Shown: positions 20,903 to 29,425 of the stretch, in pieces
How the letters are laid out: each line of letters begins with the position of its first letter
Position numbering within the stretch: position 1 is the stretch's first letter
Origin: a virus
Strand: one strand, 5' to 3'
IMG/VR virus record: IMGVR_UViG_3300050821_003477
Span: 1 to 44,548 of that record
Length of the DNA stretch: 44,548 nt
Notes under the pieces: model-generated
Database searches by the model: none
Told to the model about the DNA's origin: nothing
The model's input: only the letters and a program-made list of their open reading frames with translations
Translations under genes and position numbers: made by a program

Positions 20903-23047
20903 TTGTCCTTCAAAGATATCGCGCAGCCGCTGATCGAACGCGGTGTACCGGTTATACCTCTTTTACCCCGCACTAAAAAAGCGTTTTCGGACGACTGGCC
21001 CGCTTTGGCCTCAACTGATCCTGCGCAGATATTGCGCTGGGATGCTCAGTATCCCGATGCAAATATCGGTTGCGCTGCCAAGGCTGAACCGAATGGCATC
21101 TGGTTTTTCGAAATCGACGATCCTAAACTTTTCACGCAGATCGAGCGTGAGACCGGCCAAAAATTCCCCAAGACATTCATCGTTCGCAGTCGCCCCGGTC
21201 GTGGTCATCTCTACTGGCGACACAACGCGGCCAGCGTTGCGCTTGCTACAGCTGCTGCCAAAGCGTATATCAGCATCAAAACTCCGGACGGCCACGAAGC
21301 ATGCAGCGCACGATTAAACCATGCTTACGTCGCCGGGCCGGGAAGCGTTCACCCCGATACGCTGGCGCTTTATGAGATTCGTTCGACTGCACCAATTGTC
21401 GAAGCTCCGCAGTGGCTTATCGATTGGATCAAGAAGAATCACACGGAGAATGAGAAGCTCCCGCTGACTGCACGCCTTGACGGTCCAAAAATTCCTCGCG
21501 GATCACATGACAACGAATTGACGCGCATTGCCGGTAAATTGCGGCAGGATGGTCTCGAAGAGGGAGCCATCGGCGACGCGCTCGTTGAGATATGCGAGAA
21601 GAGGTGCGAAGACTATGGCACAGACTACAAAGAAATGTGCGTCAAAATCGCGCACAGTGTCAGCCGCTACGCTATCGTCGATACCCGCGTCTTACATAAC
21701 GGTGTCCCAATTGAATCAACTCCGCAAGGAGTATATGCTGGAACGACGGCGACGCCGATCACGGCGCAGATTCCTCCGGAAGTTGAAGATGATGTTAAAA
21801 GAGAACCGCTAGTCCATCCGAAGTTCCCCGAATGGGTCATGGAAGGAACGAGCATCTACGATAATTTCGTGAAGCCGTACTGTGATGTGAACTGCCGTTA
21901 TCCGGAATTTATGTTCATGCCTGCGATGGCGTTGATGTTGAACTATCTTGGCACGAAGGTTCACATTGAAGGAAAGCAGAGCATGCCGCTGAGCATCTAT
22001 ATGGTGCTGATTGGTCGCAAGGGTAAGCTCTTTAAGTCGGCCAGCATCCGCGACGCGATGGAATATTTCCGGTTGATGGGCCTACTGGAACATGCGAGTC
22101 CGAATGTCCGTGTTGCCGACGCGAAGACTATGGTCTGGTCCGCTGGATCACCTGAAGGGTTTCTGCTCGGAGTGAACGCCGCGAATTGCAAGAACGCTGT
22201 GCTCTTCTACGATGAACTCGTTACACTCGTGAATAAGTCGGGAATCGATTCAAGTAACATGATTGGCAGTTTACTGAGTGCATATGAAGGTTCTAAGCTC
22301 CAAAACGCGGTTAAAGAGCGTAAAAACAACTATAGCTTCGAACCGCTTTCCTATTGCATCTCAGTCTTGACGTGCGTGACTGACCAAGATTTCCGGAAGC
22401 GATGGAGTAAGCTCGCCGGTGATGACAACGGCCTTGACGAACGATTTTTCTTTCTCTTTCAGCCAGAGACCTTTCGGTCGATGACACCACTCGAAGATGT
22501 GAACTTTGCCGAGGGCGCGCTGAAGACTCGGGCGCTCATCGATAAAGCGGTGCAGCAGAAGACATTCAAAATCACCGATAGTTCTCCGTTGCGAAGCGTG
22601 ATGAATGCGAACGATAAGAATCATGCCGTTTGCGTTGGTCGCTGGGGCAAGGTTACGGGCAGAGTTGAGCAGCGCGCAGAGAAGTGGGCGCTAGCCTTTG
22701 CGGTCGATCTGGGACGAGACGAGATCGACGAAGAATGTATCGAGCGAGGATTGGCTCTGTCCAAGTACGAACTCGAAGTTAAGAACTGGTTGAAAGTTTT
22801 CGAAGCGGAGACCCGTGAGGCTCGGAATCAGCAAGAGGCAATGTATTGGATCGAACGAATGGGCGGAGTCGTCGAGAAGCGCGCCCTCGAACGTCTGCTA
22901 CACGTCGAACGAATCGGCACCTACCAGTGGGCGATGGCCTATAAAGGAATGGTCATGGCCGGATGGATCGCAGAAACGGGAACGGGCACGAAGGGCGATC
23001 CGATTGTTGTGCATCAGCTAGTGCGAATGGAGCAGGAGGAGGAATAA
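20903..23047 (+). CDS. Prim-pol primase/helicase (DUF3987-like C-terminus)
   Basis: From TTG 20903 (SD GAGG at good spacing) the protein is 714 aa. The N-terminal 170 residues have the bifunctional primase/polymerase pattern: GVPVIPLLPRTKKAFSDDW, then WFFEIDDP (acidic metal site), then VRSRPGRGHLYW (sxH-type motif). The C-terminal half contains a degenerate Walker A (VLIGRKGKLFKSAS) and Walker B (AVLFYDELVTL), as in DUF3987-like phage ATPases. It therefore probably primes and unwinds DNA. ATG 20828 is an alternative start that would include the structured element. No SD is well placed there. Confidence 0.85.
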   Translation: MSFKDIAQPLIERGVPVIPLLPRTKKAFSDDWPALASTDPAQILRWDAQYPDANIGCAAKAEPNGIWFFEIDDPKLFTQIERETGQKFPKTFIVRSRPGRGHLYWRHNAASVALATAAAKAYISIKTPDGHEACSARLNHAYVAGPGSVHPDTLALYEIRSTAPIVEAPQWLIDWIKKNHTENEKLPLTARLDGPKIPRGSHDNELTRIAGKLRQDGLEEGAIGDALVEICEKRCEDYGTDYKEMCVKIAHSVSRYAIVDTRVLHNGVPIESTPQGVYAGTTATPITAQIPPEVEDDVKREPLVHPKFPEWVMEGTSIYDNFVKPYCDVNCRYPEFMFMPAMALMLNYLGTKVHIEGKQSMPLSIYMVLIGRKGKLFKSASIRDAMEYFRLMGLLEHASPNVRVADAKTMVWSAGSPEGFLLGVNAANCKNAVLFYDELVTLVNKSGIDSSNMIGSLLSAYEGSKLQNAVKERKNNYSFEPLSYCISVLTCVTDQDFRKRWSKLAGDDNGLDERFFFLFQPETFRSMTPLEDVNFAEGALKTRALIDKAVQQKTFKITDSSPLRSVMNANDKNHAVCVGRWGKVTGRVEQRAEKWALAFAVDLGRDEIDEECIERGLALSKYELEVKNWLKVFEAETREARNQQEAMYWIERMGGVVEKRALERLLHVERIGTYQWAMAYKGMVMAGWIAETGTGTKGDPIVVHQLVRMEQEEE

Positions 23048-23620
23048 ATGTACGGCGGAGAAGACAATACAACACATCCGATTTATATCGATCCGAAGAG
23101 TATTACCATCTATCCGTGGAAGCCGGGCGAAGTAATTCCGTCAGCGGATGCAAGTGGTTGTGCGCCGCAAGTCAGCTGGCAACTGCGCTGGCCGGAGCCA
23201 GAGCCGTTGTTCAAAGTGAAGCTGCTGAATCCAAAAGCTAAGGTGCCGACGAAAGCGTATGAAGGTGATCTTGGCTGGGACTTGTATTCGGTTGGACCTT
23301 ATACGCTTGAACACGGGCACATCACGATGATCCAGATCGGTATAGCAATTCAGCCGCGCAAAGGCTGGGGCTGGATCGTAAAAGATCGAAGCAGCATGGC
23401 GAAGGCACAGGTCTTTACGCATGGCGGTGTCGGCGACAATGGCTATCGCGGTGAAGTCAACGTTGGCCTGACGTGCGAAGACCCTCAGTTCTACATCAAT
23501 GGGGGCGACAGGGTTGCACAGATTGTCTTCGTCCCGATTGCGGAGGGTGGTCCGGAAGTCGTCAATGAACTCGATCCAAGTGAGCGCGGTGTCCGTCGCT
23601 GGGGCTCTAGCGGGAGGTAG
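23048..23620 (+). CDS. dUTPase (trimeric dUTP diphosphatase)
   Basis: 190 aa. The five dUTPase motifs are visible: DLGWDLYS (I), DRSSMA (II), GVGDNGYRGEVNV (III), GDRVAQIVFVPI (IV) and RGVRRWGSSG (V, with WGSS where FGST is usual). The enzyme hydrolyses dUTP to dUMP and PPi, keeping uracil out of DNA. The first 55 residues are an N-terminal extension not found in the core family. It is preceded directly by the prim-pol stop. Confidence 0.93.
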   Translation: MYGGEDNTTHPIYIDPKSITIYPWKPGEVIPSADASGCAPQVSWQLRWPEPEPLFKVKLLNPKAKVPTKAYEGDLGWDLYSVGPYTLEHGHITMIQIGIAIQPRKGWGWIVKDRSSMAKAQVFTHGGVGDNGYRGEVNVGLTCEDPQFYINGGDRVAQIVFVPIAEGGPEVVNELDPSERGVRRWGSSGR

Positions 23621-23622
23621 CA

Positions 23623-23802
23623 ATGCAGGCAATAACCGAAGGTTTTGAAGAAGAACTACGTCGAATGCTTTTGATTTTCCGTGGCATGGACATTCGTCGA
23701 GCATCGTTCGACTTAGGAAAAGAAGAAATCGTTTTGAATGATCGGCATTACAAATTCGAAATACGTCACAAGCTTGTACCTGTTCAAAGGATTGACGAAT
23801 GA
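23623..23802 (+). CDS. Small uncharacterised protein (59 aa)
   Basis: ATG 23623 follows the dUTPase stop by 2 nt, with SD GGGAGG. The sequence starts MQAITEGFEEELRRMLLIFR and continues with strands (DLGKEEIVLNDRHYKFEIRH). It ends in a 4-nt overlap with the DUF4406 gene. No family was recognised. Confidence 0.68.
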   Translation: MQAITEGFEEELRRMLLIFRGMDIRRASFDLGKEEIVLNDRHYKFEIRHKLVPVQRIDE

Positions 23803-24134
23803 AAGTTGTCTACATCGCAGGACCCTTTCGAGGGCCGAACCACTGGGTTGTTGAGAATAACATTCGACGCGCCGAAACGCTTGCGCTCGAAGTTTGGCGA
23901 CTAGGCGCTGCCGTCATTTGTCCACATACGAACACTCGTTTCTTTGACGGTGCTGCGGATGACGCGATCTGGCTCGAAGGAGATACGGAATTGTTGCGGC
24001 GCTCGGATGCGCTGATGCTAACTCCGGACTGGAACAAGTCATCCGGGGCGAGTGCTGAAAGACAGACAGCGATAGATGCTGGGATTCCTGTTTTCGATAG
24101 CCTTGTTGCTCTAAAAATTTGGCTGGGGAAATAA
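23799..24134 (+). CDS. DUF4406-like nucleoside deoxyribosyltransferase homologue
   Basis: 111 aa. VVYIAGPFRGPNHWVVENNI starts with the YIAGP motif. SDALMLTPDWNKSSGASAER QTAID contains the Gly/Ser-rich turn followed by an SAE helix with the conserved Glu (ASAERQTA) typical of this fold. The family includes nucleoside 2-deoxyribosyltransferases, though DUF4406 members are uncharacterised. The stop overlaps the polymerase start (TAATG). Confidence 0.8.
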   Translation: MKVVYIAGPFRGPNHWVVENNIRRAETLALEVWRLGAAVICPHTNTRFFDGAADDAIWLEGDTELLRRSDALMLTPDWNKSSGASAERQTAIDAGIPVFDSLVALKIWLGK

Positions 24135-26413
24135 TGATCGACTTCGCCAAAGAGATGCGAAAGAAGCGGCTCTTCATTGACTTTGAGTCGCGTAGCTATA
24201 CCGACATCAACGGAAAATATTCCGTCGGTCTCTATAACTATATGGCTGACCCCACGACTGAGCTTGTGGTTTGTGCGTACGCCTACGGCGACTGCATTCT
24301 TGAGCATCCCTTCGAAGTGAAGCTCTGGCGGATGTGGACCGGCGAACCGATGCCGGAGGATTTACGAGGCTACCTTGCAGACCCGGAGGTGGACATTGTC
24401 GCTTTTAATTCGAGTTTCGAACGTCACGGCTTCAACAAGCTGGGGACTTCCTTGTCCACCGTTCGATTTCAAGACCCACAACCTAGCGCTCGTATGCTCA
24501 GTTTACCAGCCGACTTGGAAGCAGTCTCCGATATCCTTGGACTGGACCGAGACCTCGGCAAAGACAAACGAGGCAAAGCTCTAATCAATCTGTTCTCCTC
24601 GCCGGTCATCAAGAAGGCGAAGAAACCCACCAAGAAAAATCCGGAAGGAACTCCCGGCAGCTGCCGATATAACGACTGGAACACACATCCGAAAGAATGG
24701 GACGAGTTTTGCGAGTATTGCAAACAGGACGTGCGGGCGGAGCGCGAAGTTGCGCGTCGAGAAATTTTGTTGCAAGTATTTCCGCTTCCGGAATTTGAGC
24801 GCGCTGTATGGCTCTTCGATCAGAAGGTGAATGATCGCGGTATCCATGTGGATCGACAGTTCGTCACGAACGGCCTAGAGCTAGGAACGCGGTCTAAAGA
24901 AGAAATCAAGCAAGCCATGAACCTGATCACCGGCTTGGAGAATTCGAATAGCCGCGATCAACTTCTGCCGTGGGTTCAGAAACGCGGATACGAAGACGAT
25001 ACACTTGAGAAGGATGCTGTAAAGGCTGCACTGAAATTTGGAAAGAACTTGACCCCGGAATGCCGAAAGATTTTGGAGATGCGCTTAAATGCTAGCTCAA
25101 CAACCTACACGAAACTGGCGGCGGTACTTCGGCAACTTTGTGCGGACGACCGTCTCCGGGGCCAGTTCATATACATGGGATCACCCAGATGCGGACGGTG
25201 GTCTGGAAACGCCGTTCAGATGCACAACATGGCGCGACCAATCCCGGCTTTTGAGGACGAAGACATAGTTGACGAAGCTCGCAAATTGATCTTTGCGCTC
25301 GACTACGATGGCATTATCAACCACTGGCCGATATGGACGAAGACTGAGAAGCCATCAGATCGTGATTGCGGCGCTGTTCTGGCAACGATCAAAAATACGA
25401 TTCGAACGATCTTCGATGCGCCGGAGGGGAAGCGTCTGAATGTCTGCGACCTGAACGCAATCGAAACTCGCAAGGCTGCGTATCTCTGCCAGTGCGAACC
25501 ACTGAATCAGGTGTTCATTCCTCGGCCCGGCAAGCCGAACGGTAACGATCCGTATATCGACTTTGCTGCCAGCATGAACGCCATGACCTACGAGCAGCTT
25601 GAAGCGAATTATCACAGCACCGACAAAATGATCAAGGCTATCGCTAAGAAGATGCGCCAAGACATGAAGCCTGCGGTGCTGGGTTGTGTATACATGCTTC
25701 GAGGCGGTAGCGTTGAAACGGACTGGAAGACTGGAAGGCCCACTTTAACCGGTTTGCTCGACTATGCATCGAAGATGGGGATAACACTCGATGAGAAAAC
25801 TGCAAATGAAGCTGTCCGATTCTTTCGTCAGAAGTACAGAGAGATTAAGCAAGGATGGTACGACCTTACTCGAATCGTATCTGAGGTGTTGGCAGACGGG
25901 GCCGTTCGTGTTAAGCGTGAATGGGGGCCGGGCGGAATCGTCAAGTTCGATAAGCTTACCATCAACGATCACGGAGCGCGGAGAAACATTCTCCGAATTC
26001 ACCTCCCGTCTGGGCGATGCTTGCACTACTTCAATGCTCGGATGGAAGAAACCAAGATGCGCTGGACGGATGGCGAAGGTAATGACGTATATCGGATGTC
26101 TTTTGTCTATGACGGCCAGAATCAGGAGACGCATCAGTGGGGGACAATCACCAATAATCACGGCGGAAAAATCCTCGAAAATATTGTGCAGGCATCAAGC
26201 CGGGATATTCTAGCATTGAAGCTTCTGATGTTCGAAGCCGCAAATCTTTTTGTGGTGGGTCACGTTCATGACGAAGGAATTGCCGAGACTGATGATGATC
26301 CGATAGCTCCGGGTCTCGCTGAGATGGACGCGATCATGCGGTTAGCTATCGAATGGTTGCCGGGGATGCTGCTCGGATGCGATGGGTTCGAAGATCGGTA
26401 TTACCATAAGTGA
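24134..26413 (+). CDS. Family A DNA polymerase with 3'-5' exonuclease domain
   Basis: 759 aa. Exonuclease motifs: FIDFESRS (I), VAFNSSFERHGF (II, with E where D is usual) and YCKQDVRAE (III). Polymerase motifs: A VCDLNAIETRKAAY (D-x-x-x-I-E form), B RQDMKPAVLGCVYMLRGG (R-x3-K-x6-Y) and C VGHVHDEGIAE (HDE). It copies the phage genome and proofreads. No N-terminal 5'-3' exonuclease domain is present. Motif A is the LNAIE type seen in several phage lineages. ATG 24134 is the coupled start (TAATG). Confidence 0.94.
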   Translation: MIDFAKEMRKKRLFIDFESRSYTDINGKYSVGLYNYMADPTTELVVCAYAYGDCILEHPFEVKLWRMWTGEPMPEDLRGYLADPEVDIVAFNSSFERHGFNKLGTSLSTVRFQDPQPSARMLSLPADLEAVSDILGLDRDLGKDKRGKALINLFSSPVIKKAKKPTKKNPEGTPGSCRYNDWNTHPKEWDEFCEYCKQDVRAEREVARREILLQVFPLPEFERAVWLFDQKVNDRGIHVDRQFVTNGLELGTRSKEEIKQAMNLITGLENSNSRDQLLPWVQKRGYEDDTLEKDAVKAALKFGKNLTPECRKILEMRLNASSTTYTKLAAVLRQLCADDRLRGQFIYMGSPRCGRWSGNAVQMHNMARPIPAFEDEDIVDEARKLIFALDYDGIINHWPIWTKTEKPSDRDCGAVLATIKNTIRTIFDAPEGKRLNVCDLNAIETRKAAYLCQCEPLNQVFIPRPGKPNGNDPYIDFAASMNAMTYEQLEANYHSTDKMIKAIAKKMRQDMKPAVLGCVYMLRGGSVETDWKTGRPTLTGLLDYASKMGITLDEKTANEAVRFFRQKYREIKQGWYDLTRIVSEVLADGAVRVKREWGPGGIVKFDKLTINDHGARRNILRIHLPSGRCLHYFNARMEETKMRWTDGEGNDVYRMSFVYDGQNQETHQWGTITNNHGGKILENIVQASSRDILALKLLMFEAANLFVVGHVHDEGIAETDDDPIAPGLAEMDAIMRLAIEWLPGMLLGCDGFEDRYYHK

Positions 26414-26415
26414 GC

Positions 26416-26444
26416 TTGACAAACTTTCTCTTTGGAGGTACAGT
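26416..26444 (+). promoter_or_regulatory. Possible promoter overlapping the start of the 26445 gene
   Basis: TTGACA at 26416-26421, a 17-bp spacer and TACAGT at 26439-26444. It fits the family seen elsewhere, but the -10 touches the ATG at 26445 and transcription would begin inside the gene. It may start at an internal ATG (26469) or be a chance match. Confidence 0.35.
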
Positions 26445-27764
26445 ATGGATAGCACAACATTCGTTCCGATGTATGATCTTGAACATCTGAACGAAGACCA
26501 AAAGGCCACCTACTACAGAGACGCCTGCAACTTTCTTGGCATCCCTGCCAATCTGAACCTTCTGGCGTATATCGAAATGGTAGTCGGCGACAACGGTCGC
26601 CACTTGGTGTTATACGCGAAGAAAGGCGCGACGGATTTGATCCGTCAAAACAGAGGCATCTCTACGATATCTCTTGAAGCTCTTCCCAAAGATTTGGTGC
26701 CCGGCCAAGTTTGCTTTATGGCTGCGGGCCGCGATAAGAATGGCCGCGAGGAGCGCGCTATCGGTGCTGCGGACATCGATGGGTTGCGCGGCAAAGCTCT
26801 GACGGATGCAGTCATGATTGCGCAGACTCGGGCGACGCGGAGAATGACTCTTCAATTTGTCGGCGGCGGAATTCTTGATGAAAGCGAAATTCCGGCATCG
26901 AATGCTCTCGTAAATAACGTGGCGCTCGACACGATCACGGCACAGCCGGTCGTAGTTCCGAATCCGGCACCGTCTATAGTCGAACCACCAGAGTACGTTC
27001 AGTATGTTCCGAAAGACCCGTGGCCTGATAAACCTGCCGTCGCGTTCTTAGATACTGTCGCCCAAAAGATAACGGAAACCACTCCGGCGCAGAAGGAAGC
27101 GCAGGCTGCACTTGTCGCAGTCAAGCCGGAGACGCTCGCAGTTGAAGCAGGTGAGAAGACAGTAAAGACTGTAGCGGAGCTTATTGCGACGCTCCCGGCA
27201 GACAATCCACTTGTGCAAGCCGCCGCAACTGTTGAGGCTCCGAAGCAACGGAAGCGTAAACAGGCCGGTCTCACACTGAATACGCCGCAGCAAGAAGCTG
27301 CTCCGATCTTGCAACCGGCAATTGTGAAAGCAGCAGATGACTTGGGAAAGGCGATGGCCGCGTCGATGCACGCTACCATAGCGCAAGCCATCACTGAAAC
27401 GCCCGCGCCAACACAAGCAAATTCTGCTGCGCCGACGCAAGCGCTTCCTGCTCAACCAGTCGAGCCGCCGAAGGTTGAAAAGTTGTTGAGTCCGGACGAA
27501 GAGAAAGCAATCAAGGAACGGCTGGCGAAGTACCGCAATGAAATTCTGCCGACAGGCGGAATGGTTCCAGTCGATAAAATCGGCGGAGTCGAGATTCAGT
27601 TGCGGAAGTTCGTCGGGAAGTTCAACGCGGAGAAACCCAGCAGCAAGACATGGAACTACACGGACTGGCTGAAGTTCGTGGACTTTCTCGATGATGTCAC
27701 CAAAGTTCGTGGTGCTGCCGGGCTCGTGAAGTACATGCAAGAAGTGATAGGAATCGCGCAATGA
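26445..27764 (+). CDS. Candidate ssDNA-annealing or recombination protein
   Basis: 439 aa, SD GGAGG. The N-terminal 180 residues are conserved-looking: YRDACNFLGIPANLNLLAYI, GRHLVLYAKKGATDLIRQNR, GADIDGLRGKALTDAVMIAQ and RATRRMTLQFVGGGILDESE. The ATRAxRRxxL-type helix and the position between polymerase and recombination nuclease genes resemble phage annealing proteins, but no Erf/RecT/Rad52 motif can be proven from this sequence. Residues 180-370 are a Pro/Ala-rich low-complexity linker. The C-terminal 100 residues are a second small domain. Confidence 0.7.
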   Translation: MDSTTFVPMYDLEHLNEDQKATYYRDACNFLGIPANLNLLAYIEMVVGDNGRHLVLYAKKGATDLIRQNRGISTISLEALPKDLVPGQVCFMAAGRDKNGREERAIGAADIDGLRGKALTDAVMIAQTRATRRMTLQFVGGGILDESEIPASNALVNNVALDTITAQPVVVPNPAPSIVEPPEYVQYVPKDPWPDKPAVAFLDTVAQKITETTPAQKEAQAALVAVKPETLAVEAGEKTVKTVAELIATLPADNPLVQAAATVEAPKQRKRKQAGLTLNTPQQEAAPILQPAIVKAADDLGKAMAASMHATIAQAITETPAPTQANSAAPTQALPAQPVEPPKVEKLLSPDEEKAIKERLAKYRNEILPTGGMVPVDKIGGVEIQLRKFVGKFNAEKPSSKTWNYTDWLKFVDFLDDVTKVRGAAGLVKYMQEVIGIAQ

Positions 27765-29425
27765 ACAACTGTTTCATCGGAGATTACGGTCCGGATGCCG
27801 ATCAACTCGTCTGTATTAACGCAGTCGAGGGGAAGTACGTCGTGGTAGCCGGACCGGGGTCTGGGAAGACGGCGACGTTGCTTCAGCGCTGGGTGAACAT
27901 GCTGATGCACGGAATTCAGCAGAGTCAGACGCTGAATGTGACGTTCACTCATGAAGCTGCGGAGGAGATGGTCAAGAGAATAGGATTCATGGATTCCGGA
28001 TCGATCTTTCGCACATTCCATAGCTACGCCTTGGAGCTTGTTCGAAAAGAGAGAATCTATCTCCCGTTCAAGACAACCGAAGATGTCCTCCCATTCTCCG
28101 GCGAGGACTATCAGCTTCTGTTCGATCTGGTCAAAACATATCGAGTCGGAGTGAAGAGCTTTCGCATGTTGAAAGAGCACATTGAGGGATGGAAATGCGC
28201 TGACGTATCGCCGGAGCAGGCAATCGATGAATCGATGGGCCTAGAGCGCTATTATGGGCTGGCCTACCGCGACTACGAGCGCCGCTGCCGTGAGCAGGGC
28301 TGGCTCGATTTCGACTCCCTGATGCACGAGACAGTTAAGCTGCTTGAAAACAACGATGATGTGAGGCAACGATGGCAGAGAGAGTACATATCAGTAGACG
28401 AATGTCAGGACACGAACGTCCTTCAATTTCGGCTACTTCAGCTTCTGTTCAAGAAAAACATCTTCGTAGTCGGAGACGAGAACCAGCTAGTGTACGAATG
28501 GAGGAACGCCCAAGCGGGAAGTCTATCGAACTTCGAGCGGGTGTTTCCCGGCGCGGAGAAATTGTACCTTGGCCGAAATTATCGCAGCAGCGGCGCAATC
28601 GTCGAATTCTTAAAGCGGATTCTGCCAGTGGACAACGGCCTCGGTTCACGTATGATGACAACGAACCCGTATGGCGTGCGGCCTGAGATTACGAGATACG
28701 GCGACGAGCTTGAAGAGGCTCACCAAGTTTTGGCACAGATTAAAGAGCCGGGTAAGACGGCTATTCTGGCGCGCACCAATCGCCAGCTTTTCGCGTATCA
28801 AAAGATATTGACGAAGCAAGGTCAGAAGTATCGGATTCTCGGCAAGAAAGATTACTGGGAACAGAATGAGGTAAAAAGTCTGCTTCGACTAGCGAAGGAT
28901 GATATAAGCCTGCGGCCTGCTCACGAGGTGCTCGCCGATATCATTGACCGGGAGCGATTCTTCGAGAAGTATCGCTATGCGCAGAATCCGATGGAGTCTA
29001 GTCCAGTGGAGAATTTGAATGACATCGTGAAGATGGCCGCTACCGAATCTCGATCAAAGACTGGCGAGGTTAAATGGTCTGGACGTGGGACAGTCAATGA
29101 ATTTCTGGGCTACTTGCGGCGATTGACATACGGACGTAAAGGTAAGCAGGGCGAGGCAATCACGCTCGCTACAGTTCATCAGGCGAAGGGTCACGAGTGG
29201 GATTACGTTTACGTCATCGGTGTGAACCAGAAAAAGATGCCGCATGCTGACGGCGAGCTTCCGGAAGAGAAAAGAATCTTCTACGTTGCGGCCAGCAGAC
29301 CGGCAAAAGAGCTTCACTTCAGCTATACGGGTCAGCGCAGTCAGTTCTGGCCGGATGAATATCCGAGCTTGATCTACACGAATCCAGAGGAGAAAGGGGA
29401 TGGCGTTTCTATATGTCAACAGTAA
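27761..29425 (+). CDS. UvrD/Rep-type (SF1) DNA helicase
   Basis: 554 aa. Walker A VVAGPGSGKTATL, motif Ia FTHEAAEEM, Walker B ISVDECQDTN, motif III GDENQLVYEWRNA, motif IV LGRNYRSS, motif V ATVHQAKGHEWDYVYVIG and motif VI EEKRIFYVAASRPAKEL are all present in order. SF1A helicases move 3'-5' on ssDNA in repair, replication restart or recombination. The next gene encodes a PD-(D/E)XK nuclease that overlaps by 26 nt, suggesting an AddAB-like helicase-nuclease pair. The start overlaps the previous stop (ATGA). Confidence 0.93.
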   Translation: MNNCFIGDYGPDADQLVCINAVEGKYVVVAGPGSGKTATLLQRWVNMLMHGIQQSQTLNVTFTHEAAEEMVKRIGFMDSGSIFRTFHSYALELVRKERIYLPFKTTEDVLPFSGEDYQLLFDLVKTYRVGVKSFRMLKEHIEGWKCADVSPEQAIDESMGLERYYGLAYRDYERRCREQGWLDFDSLMHETVKLLENNDDVRQRWQREYISVDECQDTNVLQFRLLQLLFKKNIFVVGDENQLVYEWRNAQAGSLSNFERVFPGAEKLYLGRNYRSSGAIVEFLKRILPVDNGLGSRMMTTNPYGVRPEITRYGDELEEAHQVLAQIKEPGKTAILARTNRQLFAYQKILTKQGQKYRILGKKDYWEQNEVKSLLRLAKDDISLRPAHEVLADIIDRERFFEKYRYAQNPMESSPVENLNDIVKMAATESRSKTGEVKWSGRGTVNEFLGYLRRLTYGRKGKQGEAITLATVHQAKGHEWDYVYVIGVNQKKMPHADGELPEEKRIFYVAASRPAKELHFSYTGQRSQFWPDEYPSLIYTNPEEKGDGVSICQQ

